DNA of 64,000 nt, taken from assembly GCF_030704535.1 (NCBI RefSeq), contig NC_081818.1:7615501-7679500 (forward strand), in the 5' to 3' direction. Every line of letters starts with the position of its first letter. Position 1 is the stretch's first letter. Positions 37,481 to 48,720 of the stretch are shown piece by piece. The notes beneath the pieces were generated by a model that had not been told where the DNA came from, did no database searches, and saw only the letters and a list, made by a program, of their open reading frames with translations. Both the position numbers and the translations under genes were made by a program. The stretch is from Vitis vinifera (taxonomy: Eukaryota; Streptophyta; Magnoliopsida; Vitales; Vitaceae).

Positions 37481-38902
37481 TGTTGTTGCCCTTGCAAGAG
37501 TTACTAACAAGTTTTCTGAAGTTTTGGAGTCATTTCAAGGTATGTTTTTGATAAATTGGTGACAAAAGAAATGAATCAAATTGAAGAAAATAAATAAAGT
37601 TGATGATGATCCAAACACATAATGAAAAAAGCAATGCAGTCGGTTTGGATCGGGATTTGGAGTTGATTTGGAGGTAGTTGAAGTGGAATCAAGAGAAAGA
37701 AATGGGAGAAATTGCAAAGAGGAGTCGAAAAAAACATGTTTTTCAATTTCGCATGGTCATGTGAAATGAAACAGAATAGGCTTGGTTGCAGCACATAAGG
37801 GAAATGTGAAAAGTGGTTTCGCATTACCATGCGAAATTTTTGCACAGTCATGCAAAATGCTCCAGCAAGACGAAAATGCAGCTGATGGATTTTCCACTTC
37901 ACATCATCATGCGAAATTGCTAGGGGCTCGTGCCAAAATGTATTTTCTCCAGGTTCCTTGATGAAGAAGCCTCCGGAAGACCTCTTAGATGATGCCAAGT
38001 GTCCACTTAACCTTGGCCTATAAATAGAAACGTGATTGACTCATTTAAAGACTTTTGATACATTTTCTAATTGTAAAACTTTTCATATTTCTTTTCTCTA
38101 TATAATTATCTACTTTCCTTCATTTTCTCGGTAGCCAAACATGTCTTGTGAGATCAAATCTCCAAGCATGAGTGGCTAAATCTCGTTTTTCTCGGAGTAT
38201 GGAGAATCTAGAGGTAAGATCTATGGTGAATGAGAGAATTGAGCTTGAATTGCAAAGGTAATTTGATCCAATTGATTGATTAATTGAAATTTGGGGATTT
38301 TTTTGTTCAAATTGTCTTGGATGATTACTACAATGCAAGCTAGGTAGATTAATTAAATTCTTAATGCTAGATTTAATGAGATTGAATAGTTGCTTTGTGT
38401 GAATCATTGGAAGATAATTTAAGATGAATTGAATATATGATTCCAATTGATCTCTTAGATTAGATTACCTAATTTGAAGAGAAATTAGATCTAGACCTAA
38501 AGCTAAATCAAAAATCGGTTTAGATGAAAATTTAGGTTTTCAATCTAACTTGATGAAAATTAGATCTCAACACTTATTCACCATGGAAATTGCTTTCTAG
38601 AAAATCCTAACTCAGAGAATCTCACATCTTATTAATTTTCTTCTCTTTTACACTTCATTTTCCTTTCAATTTGAATACATTGTTATCTTGAGATTTTATC
38701 ATGCAATTTCAAGTCAATTTCAATTTATCACAATCATTTCTTATCATCTCATTCAAGCTTTAATTACCGAGAATAATCTATCCTTGTGGACAATACCTAA
38801 ATACCACTATACTACAATAGTTTGTACTAAACCCACTTTTTGATCGGGTACAAATTGCTATAGAATAGTGAATTAGGTTATAAATTTTGTTTTGATCCAA
38901 CA
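37481..38902 (+). mobile_element. Probable nested Gypsy-type solo LTR in the copia leader
   Basis: The segment can be read from TGTTGTTGCC to CCAACA (TG...CA). It contains TTTCGCATGG…CATGCGAAAT motifs (37,737-37,915), a TATA-like CCTATAAATAG near 38,019-38,029, and an end with ATCCTTGTGGACAATACC (about 38,777-38,795). All of these recall LTRs of grape Ty3/Gypsy elements. The copia gag begins within a few bases of its end, which fits an insertion just upstream of gag. No clean 5-bp duplication is seen (TAACA against AACGA), so both ends are tentative. Confidence 0.45.
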
Positions 38903-41900
38903 AACGACAAAATCTGAGCGATCAGGAGATAACTTTAAGATATGGAATGAGAGAATTATTCTTCAATTAGGGTACATGGACATAGACTATGCCATAAGAA
39001 AAGATGAACCACATAAGATCACTGATACCAGCAAACTTGATGAAATTCTATTGTACAAATGCTGGGAGAAATCTAATTGCCATAACGTGATGTACATTAA
39101 GACAAAAATTAGTGTTGGTATACATAGTTCAATCGAGCAACATGAGAATGTCCGTTTGACGAGCAATTCGTCACTTCAGATAAAGCCTTGGCAAGCACCC
39201 TAATTATGAAGTTCACATCCCTAAAACTCACCGGTATAAAAGGTGTACGCGAACATATCATGGAGATGAGAGATATAGTGGCTCAATTAAAGAAGCTCGA
39301 GGTAGAAATGTCTGAATCCTTCTTGGTACACTTTATCCTTAACACTCTTCCACCTTAGTATGGACCTTTCAAAATCTCTTACAACACACATAAGGATAAG
39401 TGGTCTATCAATGAATTGATGACCATGTGTGTTCAAGAGTAAGGAAGGTTAATGATGGAATAAGGAGAAAGTGTCATGCTAGTGACTCAAAAGAAAGGAA
39501 AGAAAGGAAAATCTTAAGCCAGTCAGAAAGGGAAGCAACAAATTCCTCCCAAATCTGACATTAAGAAAAATGAAAAATGTTTTTTTTGTAAAAAGAAAGG
39601 ACACGTGAAGAAGAAATGTCCGAAATTCCAGAAATGGCTTGAGAAGAAAGGTAATCTTACCTCATTTGTTTGTTATGAATCTAATATGATTAATGTAAAT
39701 ACCAACACATGGTGGATTGATTATGGATCTACAATCTACATTTCAAATTCCTTGCAGGGTATGCAAAACCTAAGGAAGCCAATGAGAAGTGAGCAATTCA
39801 TCTTATTCGGAAACAAGATGGGCTTGCATGTGGAAGAGATAAGGACATGTTATTTAACTTTTAATGATGGTTTTGTTTTGGAATTGCAAAGGACCTTTTA
39901 TGTACCAAGTTTCTCACGAAACTTGATTTCAATTTCTAGACTTGTACCGTTTGGATATTCCTTTCATTTTTCAGAAACATCTTTCAGTTTGATTTATAAA
40001 TCTGATTGTGTTGGGAATGGTATTTTGTCTGATGGTCATTATTGCATATTCTTACAAAATGATATCACTCATAATTCATTACATGTCCAAACTGGCATTA
40101 AGAGATATGTTGTAAATAAGGATTCCTCTACATCGTGGCACCGGAGATTAAGTCATATCTCCATAGATAGAATCAAAAGGTTGGTGAATGATGGGTACTT
40201 AGTACTCTAGATTTTACTGACTTTGAGACTTGTGTGGACTGCATTAAGGGAAAGCAAACCAACAAGTCAAAGAGAGGTGCTACTAGGAGTTCCGCCATAC
40301 TAGAGATCATACATACTAATATATGTAGTCTTGACATGGACTCTCATGGTCAGAAATACTTCATCACTTTCATAGATGATTTCTCATGATACATGTATTT
40401 CTACATACTTCATAACAAAAATGAAGCATTAGATGTCTTTAAAGTTTTCAAGGTAGAAGTAGAGAAACAATGTGGTAAACAAATTAAGATCGTGAGATCA
40501 GATAGATGTGGAGAATATTATGGTAGATACTTGGAATATGGACAAACACCTGGGCCATTTGCGAAGTTTCTTCAAGAGCATGGGATTGTTGCCCAATACA
40601 CCATGCTTGGTTCTCCATACCAAAATGGTGTAGCAGAAAGAAGAAACCGAACTTTATTAGACATGGTGAGGAGTATGCTTAGCAGTTTAAAAATTTCTAA
40701 ATTATTATGGACTGAAGCACTTAAAATAGCAGTGTATATATTAAATCGAGTTCCAACCAACGTTGTCCCAAAGACGCCATTTGAGTTATGGAAAGATTAG
40801 AAATCAAGTTTGCAACATATGCACGTTTGGGGATGCTCGTCTGAAGTGAGAATTTATAATCCATAAGAAAAGAAACTGGACCCAAGGACTATTAGTGGGT
40901 ATTTCATTGGATATGCTGAAAAGTCTAAGGGATACATATTTTATTGTCCATCTCACAGCACTAGGATTGTGGAATCAAGAAATGCTAAATTTCTTGAATA
41001 TGACTTGGTCAGTGGGAGCGATCAATTTAGAAACATAGTTTTTGATATTGATCACACATAGTCTTAACTTTCCACTTCAAGTGATAGATTGTTTGTTGGT
41101 CATAACACCCCCTCAAGTTCAAACGGGTGTAGAACGAACAATTGCTGAAGTTCAACCAGTCATTGAAGTTCCACAAGTTATTGACAACATTTCAATAGAT
41201 CAAGTCGATCAAGAGTTGCCTGACACTTCTAAACAACAAGTTGAACCTCATGCTTCTCTAGAAGATAATGGTGCAACCTTAAGAAGGTCTACTCGAACTA
41301 AGAGGTCAACAATTCCTAGTGATTATGTAGTGTATCTATAAGAATTTGACTACAATATAGGAGCCGAAAATGATCCTGAATCATTTTCACAAGCCATGAG
41401 TTGCAAAGAATCGGAATTGTGGTACAATGCCATGAAAGATGAGATGAGTTCCATGAAATGCAACAATGTTTGGGACCTTGTTGAGTTGCCTAATGGTGTA
41501 AAAGCCATTGGCAGTAAATGGGTTTTTAAGACAAAGAAAGACTCATTAGGCAACATTGAGAGATACAAGGCTAGATTTGTTGCAAAGGGGTTCACTCAGA
41601 AAGAATGAATCGATTACAGGGAAACCTTTTCTCCTATATCTAAGAAAGATTCCTTGCGTATTATATTGACATTAGTAGCCCACTTTGATTTGGAATTTCA
41701 AAAAATGGATGTGAAAACAACATTTCTTAATGGAGAGCTAGAAGAGGAAGTTTACATGAAACAACTTGAAGGATTCCCCTCTAGTGATGGTAAGCAATTG
41801 GTTTGCAAGCTTAAGAAATCCATATACTGTTTAAAACAAGCATCCTACCAATGGTATTTAAAATTCCATAACATAATTTCTTCATTTGGTTTTGTAGAAA

Positions 41901-42943
41901 ATGTTATAGATCAATGCATATACTTTAAGGTCAGTGGGAGTAAAGTTTGTTTTCTTGTTTTATACGTGGATGACATCTTACTTGCAACCAATGATAAGGG
42001 TTTACTTCATGAGGTGAAACAATTCCTCTCTAAAAATTTTGACATGAAAGATATGGGTGAGGCATCTTATGTCATTGACATTAAGATCCATAGAGACAAA
42101 TTTCAAGGTATCTTAGGTCTGTCTCAGGAAACCTATATCAATAAAGTTTTAGAGAGATTTTGGATGAAAGATTGTTCACCTAGTGTTTCCCCTATAGTGA
42201 AGGGAGATAGGTTCAATCTGAACCAATGCTAGAAAAATGATCTTGAGAGGGAACAAATGAAGAATATTCCATATGCTTCTGCAGTCGGAAGTTTGATGTA
42301 TGCTCAGGTCTGCACAAGGCCTGACATTACATTTGTTGTTGGAATGTTAGGATGATATAAAAGTAACCCAGGTTTGGACCACTGGAAAGCTATAAAGAAA
42401 GTGATGAGATATCTTCAAGGAACCAAATATTACAAGCTTATGTACAGACGAACAAACAATTTAGAGGTTGTTGGCTACTCAGATTCAAACTTTGCTGGCT
42501 ATGTTGATTTGCGTAAATCAACATCTGGATACATTTTTATATTGGCTGGTAGAGCTATATCTTGGAGGAGTGTTAAGCAGATCTTGACTGCTACTTCTAC
42601 TATGGAAGCTGAGTTCATATCTTGTTTTAAGGCTACTTCACATGGTGTATGGCTTTAAAGTTTCATTTTCGGGCTTAGAGTTATGGATTCAATATCTAGG
42701 CCATTAAGTATATATTGCGACAATTCAGTTGTAGTCGTTATGGCGAAGAACAATAAAAGTGGAAGTCAAAGCAAGCACATCAACATTAAGTATCTAGCCA
42801 TAAGAGAACGTGTTAAAGAAAAAAAAGTGGTTATTGAGCACATTAGCATTGAATTGATGATCGTTGATCCTTTGACTAAGGGCATGCCACTGTTGAAATT
42901 CAAGGATCATGTAGTGAACATGGGACTTAGTTCCCTTATATAG
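38892..42943 (+). pseudogene. Copia gag-pol polyprotein, inactivated
   Basis: Domains in order are as follows. Gag starts at NFKIWNERI near 38,930 and has the CCHC knuckle CFFCKKKGHVKKKC near 39,580-39,620. Protease follows (WWIDYGST, about 39,710), where the usual catalytic DSG reads DYG. Then GAG-pre-integrase (SWHRRLSH, about 40,134). Integrase shows the first catalytic Asp as Asn (HTNIC, about 40,312), then SDRCGEYYG and GVAERRNRT. RT has YVDDILL intact near 41,964. RNase H has SDSNFAG near 42,482. There are in-frame stops near 39,358, 40,208, 40,388, 40,798, 41,340, 41,606, 42,230 and 42,656. The copy cannot make its proteins. Confidence 0.92.
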
Positions 42944-43222
42944 TTTCTATTGTACAAACTCTTCTTATGATGTTTTCTCATATTGATGTGCACCTTTACT
43001 TAATTTTGAGAAAATTTAACTTCATTGGACCAAGAATGAACATAGGGTTTATTCATTAAGTAATATTGCCACATAAAGTATAATGTTAATAAATAAATAC
43101 ACTGTAATACATGGAAGGTAACACTTGTTATATAGAGGAATTATCGCCATGATCCATGTATTTGTTACTTAATGCGGATAATTGATGGACTAAGATAGGA
43201 CATTAGGTTAAAGGTGTGGACC

Positions 43223-43233
43223 AAGTAGGAGAA
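43223..43233 (+). other. Polypurine tract
   Basis: AAGTAGGAGAA directly precedes the right LTR; copia elements commonly have AAGTGGGAGA here. Confidence 0.8.
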
Positions 43234-43612
43234 TGTTATCAGCTACACGTTCACCACTTTGAACTGGTCCAACACCTGACCATGTCCTTCACCAACCATC
43301 TCACTTCCCTACGGTTAAGGAGTATGTTCTACAAACTACTCATAATGGTGGCAAATCAAAAGCAACGTGGTATGATGGGAAGCCACGTTATATAGATCTC
43401 TCATGGTCCTGAACTCGTCTCTCTGTCGTTTTTTCTTCAGTTATACACCATCTCATAAGAGAGATCAGAGTTTGGAAATCTAAGACTTCACCAACTACAA
43501 TTCAGAAACAATGGCTGGAGGTAAGTAGATGATCTTAAATTTTTCAAAAATTATTTTTATAGCAGAAGTTTCATATGCTTGGATTGAATATATTACAAGA
43601 AAACTTCTTTCA
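43234..43612 (+). repeat. Copia right LTR
   Basis: Starts TGTTATCAGC and ends TTCTTTCA. Same length as the left LTR, about 93% identical by eye. Confidence 0.95.
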
Positions 43613-43617
43613 ATTAT
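43613..43617. repeat. Target-site duplication ATTAT (right)
   Basis: Matches 35,007-35,011. Confidence 0.95.
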
Positions 43618-45459
43618 ATTTTTTTCCGATAAAACATGAACGTGCCCATCGATCAACTCCTATGTCCATCAAATATCTTACTACTCTTAGGTTAATCATC
43701 TCTAGTTGCCCAAAGATAAAATTAAACTTTGAAACACAATAAGCATGGGTAGCATCATGGAACAACTTATGAATTATAGGATTCTTGAACTTTGTTTTCA
43801 AATTTTATCTAATGTGATAAGTGCAGACACCATGCCTAGCATGGGGAAATACTTTATGTACTACTTTCTCAATGCTACCATGTCGATCTGATATCACAAA
43901 CAAATCATCAATGTGTTCAATTGCATCATGCAATTTTTGTAAAAATCACTCCCATGAGGCTTCATTTTTTGAATCACCAATCCCAAAGGCTAAAGGGTAC
44001 ATTTGATTGTTGTCATCTTTACACGCTGCAATAAATAAAGTCCTTAAGTATTTTGCTTTAAAAAATGTCCCATCAACTGCAACCACAGGCTTTATTGATG
44101 TGTGAAACAAAAGATGCACCAATCGACATAAAAAGTATTTGAACTGATTATCATGATCAGTAACTATATCAATAATGATACCAGGATTTTTTTGCTCTAA
44201 AACATAGCAATAGGATGGTAAAGTGTTATAAGACTCCTTAGGTGATCCCCTAATAGAACCTAGAGCAAGTTCTCTGGCTTTCCACATCTTATCATAATTG
44301 ATTTGAATGTCATACTGCTTTTGAATGTCTATTACAATGTCTTTTGGTCGAAATTCACAACCAACCTCTTGATATGTTTCTCTTATACTCTCACCAATCA
44401 ACCAACTACTTGCATGTCGATTGTCACGAGACATCATATCTAACCAACAAGTGTGTGTTGAATAGTATTTCATTATTTGAAACATATTGAAAATCCCCAA
44501 CTTGGTAGCACGAACTCGCCACTTGCATTCTTATCAAAACATTCAACAAGCAATAATTTAGTAGTGGATTTAGTTGTTTTGAACTCAAACTTCATTTTGA
44601 GAGCCATCATATATAACTTCCTTTGTAATTCTTTCTTACTTGAGTATATTTGGAGTTCTTCTAGATGGTCATCACTAATTCCACTAACTATAGTTTGTTG
44701 CATCATGTTTTGTCCTTCATGTGCTACACCTTCAATTATAGTGGGATTGTCATGCATGAAACCATCATTTGTATCAATCATGGTCAAGATTTTTGCACTC
44801 TAAGCTGAACCAGTTTTGAATGAGCCAATTTGGGTCACTTGCTTATCATTAGTAGGGTTAGTGTCCATTCTATAATCCTCCCCATTAATTGTAGTCTCAT
44901 TCATGTTCCAATCATGAACTTTATACCCTTCAAGTGACTCATTTTGAAATCTTGGTCCATTTTCACCATCAACAGTAAGAGTTTCAACTAACTCACAATG
45001 AATGTGTCTACTTTTATGTATCAACATTGAGTCATCGTTCAATTCTTTATCAATCTCAGAAGACATATGATATTTGAAATAAGAATTGCAAATTGATTTC
45101 TGACTGTGATTATCAATTCTCTTTTCAACTGTGATGCACAATGGAATAGGCATCTTACCATTTGTACAATTTAAACCAATAAAGAATTTCACATCCCCAT
45201 CATCGGTTAGTTGTATAGGACTTGTGGGTATGTTGGCATTGAATACATATTTCATAGAAAAAAAACAATTCGTTGGATCTAGCTTCAGAATATGATGGAC
45301 AACCCCTAATAACTCTTTATATGATATGGTTTTCAGGACCTCAATGTCTTTACCTATACTTCCTTCGAAATAGAAAGCATTTCCATCTCGAACCCATTCT
45401 CCTTCAAATAAAAGCATTATTCCTACTTCATCAACCATTGAAATAACAAAATAATTCAA
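43613..45459 (-). pseudogene. MULE 1 transposase, N-terminal and catalytic part
   Basis: From 45,459 the frame gives a PB1-like MuDR N-terminal domain (LLFEGEWVRDGNAFYFEG…, then LKTISYKELLGVV). A FAR1/MuDR-type stretch follows (HASSWLIGESI, RPKDIVIDIQKQYDI). Then comes the MULE catalytic domain: VAVDGTFFKAKYLRTL with the first Asp, FVISDRHGSI with the second, and a third acidic residue expected further on. Breaks are an in-frame stop near 44,800, a frameshift near 44,490, and stops near 43,944 and 43,808. At 43,617 the copia element interrupts it. The frame resumes at 35,006 once one copy of the ATTAT duplication is discounted, which shows the gene was whole before the insertion. Confidence 0.9.
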
Positions 45460-46968
45460 TTATTGGCATCAACATACAATATTAGAATATTTTTTTAGTT
45501 ACATCATAGCATTACCATCAATAAGTAGGTATTAATTTTAAAAAACTCATTCATTATTAAATACATATTATTTCATTACACATATTTATTTTTTTAATAA
45601 ACAACAAATAAATAATATTATTAATCATCTTTACTACCTCAAATAATACCAATAATGCTATAGAAATACAATGTATATAGTTATTAAATAAATTCAGATA
45701 TTGTAACTCTCAACTATTTTAAACAATAAAAATATATTTATTTACTAAAAGATTGGTTATGTTGTAATTCATTTAATGTCAAGAGTAATTTGCAAATGAT
45801 TCAACTCAAATTGAGTATAACTAAATAAAATAACAGTAATATAATGTTACTATAAAGTAACTATATATAATCTTAACTTACATCAAGTTCAACTTAACAG
45901 ACGTCAAGTTCAACTTAATATCCGTAAGGTTTTGGTATATAACTAAAAAAGATAACTTTATATATTATATCAAAACCCTATTAACACATATATTTACATC
46001 TATATAAAGAATAAATATGCAAACAATACCAAAACCATTATAAAATTCCATAAGTTTTATTACTTACCATCATTTGATTTTTTCATATGGACAATGTTTC
46101 TCTACACTACACTTTTAAGCTGATTGTTTCCTTCTTTTAACCCATTTTTTCATGGCTATAAATGATATTAAAAAATTATAACAATTTCAAACTTATTTAA
46201 ATATTTACTACATCTCATTAAATGTTTGAAAATATTCAATAAATAAAACATGAAAGAAAAAAATAAAATAAATGTACACTATTTATCAAGTCATAACTTT
46301 AAGCACTGTTTATCCAATGACAACTTTAAACGCTTTAAGTTGAAGAAATTTGAAGAGAAAGTATGTGTGAAATTTGAAGAAATGTATTGACAAAAGAGAA
46401 ACGGGAATAATAGGAGAAAAAAAAAACGTGGAAGAAAGAATAAAAAAGAGTTGAAATGAGGGAAATAAAATTAGAATAGATGGGAAAAAGGATTTGATCC
46501 AGCTCAGGGGTATTTTTGTCTAAATTGGGTCATTTTGGAGGCTATTAAAAGTGTAGAGTTAGTTTTACAATATTGAGATATTTTTGCCCCTTTTAATCAG
46601 TTATCCCTAAAATAAATATAATATATGATTTTATTATAAAATTATTATTAATGTTTTACTAAAAACTATTTATCTTTTAATTTATTTGTAATTATAAAAC
46701 TTTTTTTTTTTAATTTTAATAAGACTTGAATTAAGTTTAATAATATTATATAAGTTGAATATTTAATGTTTTTATAAAATCAAAACAAAAAAAATTATTT
46801 TTAAAAAAAACTTATCCAAACAAATTTTTTATTTTTTATTTTTAAAAACTATGTTTAAAACCAACTTACCAAATACCCTTATTACCGGCTTTTACCTTCA
46901 AAATGGCGTGAAGTTAGGACAAGGAGTCAAGCTGAAGCTGTACAATTGAAATCCCCGCGACGACGATC
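45460..46968. other. MULE 1 outer region and PPR copy B promoter
   Basis: AT-rich, with subterminal copies of the MULE 1 palindrome at about 45,875-45,889 and at 45,891-45,910. A possible MULE end is at 46,617, read on the - strand. The last ~350 bases would be the promoter of the PPR gene. No coding gene is seen. Confidence 0.5.
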
Positions 46969-48720
46969 ATGATGAAGATAATGACAAGGGCGACAATGGC
47001 TTCTTCTTCTCCTGGTTCCGGTACATGCATGCTTTCTCTTCCTCCCCATTTCTTGTCTTCATCACAAAATAACTTTCAGTCGAAATCCCTTCATTTTAAT
47101 ACCCTCGATGATGCCCTCTCTTCTTTTCATCGAATGCTTCATATGCATCCTCCTCCCCCCATCTTTGAATTCGCTAAACTTTTAACCTCCATCGCTAAAA
47201 TGAAACACTACTCCACTGTGCTTTCTCTTTCCAAGAAAATGGATTCTTTTGGAATTCCACCTGATGTTTACACTCTCACCATCGTCATCAACTCTTTCTG
47301 CCATTTGAATCGGGTGGACTTCGCTTTATCCGTTTTAGCCAAAATCCTCAAACTTGGGCATCAACCCGACACCGCAACCTTCACCACTCTGGTTAGGGGG
47401 CTCTGTGTTGTGGGTAAAATTGGTGAAGCCCTCGACGTGTTTGATAAAATGGTTGGGGAAGGTTTTCAACCCAATGTAGTCACTTATGGAACTCTGATGA
47501 ACGGGTTATGCAAAGTGGGCAACACTAGTGCCGCCATCAGGTTACTTAGGAGCATGGTACAAAAATGTTGTCAGCCTAATTTAATTGCTTATAACACCAT
47601 CATTGATAGCCTTTGTAAGGATAGACAACTAACTGAGGCTCTCAACCTTTTCTCTGAGATGATCGCTAAAGGCATTTCACCTGATATTTTTACTTACAAC
47701 TCATTAATTCACGCTCTGTGTAATTTATGTGAGTGGAAACATGTCACAACACTGCTCAATGAAATGGTAAAGAGCAAGATAATGCCAAATGTAGTTAGTT
47801 TAAATATAGTGGTGGATGCACTCTGTAAAGAAGGAAAGGTCACAGAGGCACATGATGTAGTCGACATGATGATTCAAGGAGGTGTGGAGCCTGATGTAGT
47901 TACCTACGCTGCATTGATGGATGGACACTGTTTGCGATCTGAAATGGACGAGGCAGTTAAAGTATTTGATATGATGGTTCGAAATGGCTGTGTGTGTAAT
48001 GTTGTCAGCTATAACACCTTAATCAATGGTTATTGCAAGATTCAAAGGATAGATAAGGCCATGTATCTCTTTGAAGAAATGTGTCGACAAGAATTGATTC
48101 CTAACACCATGACTTACAGCACTCTTATACATGGCTTGTGCCATGTGGGAAGACTCCAGGATGCAATAGCACTTTTTAATGAGATGGTAGCTTGTGGCCA
48201 AATTCCAAATCTTGTTACTTACAGCATTTTATTGGACTATCTATGCAAAAATCATCGTCTTGCTGAAGCTATGGCTTTGTTGAAAGCTATTGAAGGCAGT
48301 AATTTGGATCCAGATGTACAAGTTTATAATATTGCCATTGATGGGATGTGTAGAGCTGGTGACCTTGAAGCTGCAAGGGACCTCTTTTCTAATCTTGCCC
48401 CCAGAGGTTTGCAGCCTGATGTTTGGACTCATAATATTATGATCCGTGGGCTTTGTAAAAGAGGGTTATTAGATGAGGCAAGTAAGTTATTTAGGGAAAT
48501 GGATGAGAATGGTTGCTTGCGGAATGGTTGCACTTACAATACAATTACCCAAGGACTTTTACAAAATAATAAGACATCAAGAGCAATTCAACTTCTTGAA
48601 GAAATGCTTGCAAGGGGATTTTCTGCTGATGTGTCCACCACCGCATTGTTGGTGAAAATGTTATCTGATGATGGATTGGATCAATCTGTAAAACAAATTC
48701 TATGTGAGTTCATGCGGTGA
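46969..48720 (+). CDS. Restorer-of-fertility-like P-class PPR protein (copy B)
   Basis: Intronless, 583 residues, starting MMKIMTRATMASSSPGSG and followed by a Ser/Pro-rich, likely mitochondrial presequence. It has the same 14 full repeats plus a partial as the gene at 26,991, and is highly similar over the whole length. The code residues (positions 5 and 35) are AD, TD, TN, GN, ND, NN, ND, AN, NN, SN, SD, ND, NN, ND. They differ from copy A in repeats 1, 2, 3, 6, 7, 8, 9, 11 and 13. The predicted RNA target therefore differs even though the scaffold is nearly constant. The frame is intact from ATG to TGA, which argues for a working gene. The specific RNA is unknown. Confidence 0.94.
   Translation: MMKIMTRATMASSSPGSGTCMLSLPPHFLSSSQNNFQSKSLHFNTLDDALSSFHRMLHMHPPPPIFEFAKLLTSIAKMKHYSTVLSLSKKMDSFGIPPDVYTLTIVINSFCHLNRVDFALSVLAKILKLGHQPDTATFTTLVRGLCVVGKIGEALDVFDKMVGEGFQPNVVTYGTLMNGLCKVGNTSAAIRLLRSMVQKCCQPNLIAYNTIIDSLCKDRQLTEALNLFSEMIAKGISPDIFTYNSLIHALCNLCEWKHVTTLLNEMVKSKIMPNVVSLNIVVDALCKEGKVTEAHDVVDMMIQGGVEPDVVTYAALMDGHCLRSEMDEAVKVFDMMVRNGCVCNVVSYNTLINGYCKIQRIDKAMYLFEEMCRQELIPNTMTYSTLIHGLCHVGRLQDAIALFNEMVACGQIPNLVTYSILLDYLCKNHRLAEAMALLKAIEGSNLDPDVQVYNIAIDGMCRAGDLEAARDLFSNLAPRGLQPDVWTHNIMIRGLCKRGLLDEASKLFREMDENGCLRNGCTYNTITQGLLQNNKTSRAIQLLEEMLARGFSADVSTTALLVKMLSDDGLDQSVKQILCEFMR

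Larger units (their letters stand above)
35012..43612 (+). mobile_element. Full-length Ty1/copia LTR retrotransposon, degenerate
   Basis: Two 379-bp LTRs flank an internal region, with the exact 5-bp duplication ATTAT outside. A primer site follows the left LTR and a purine tract precedes the right LTR, so the element reads on the + strand. Internal order is long leader, gag with CCHC knuckle, protease, integrase, reverse transcriptase and RNase H; integrase before RT is the copia order. I counted by eye about 28 differences over the 379 aligned LTR bases (about 7%, no gaps), so the insertion is a few million years old, depending on rate. Many stops break gag-pol. It landed inside the transposase gene of MULE 1. 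Confidence 0.96.
29481..45910. mobile_element. KI-type Mutator-like element (MULE 1), degenerate, interrupted by copia
   Basis: The limits given are the outermost copies of an element-specific palindrome (AACTTAAC, 4 nt, GTCAAGTT), not proven ends. Inside are a DUF1985/Ulp1 protease gene (+, 29,940-33,240), the palindrome array (33,450-34,068) and a MuDR/MULE/SWIM transposase gene (-, 45,459 to 34,371). The transposase is split by an 8.6-kb copia element. Protease and transposase on opposite strands is the arrangement of Kaonashi-type (KI) MULEs in plants. I could not find a matching pair of long terminal inverted repeats. One candidate right end, on the - strand from 46,617, begins AGGGATAACTG, but no left partner was seen. 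Without the copia insert it would be near 8 kb. Confidence 0.7.

Noticed and set aside
46440..46617. Terminal inverted repeat of MULE 1 (AGGGATAACTG… on the - strand)
   Set aside because: No matching left partner near 29,340-29,480, so it cannot be called a terminal repeat.
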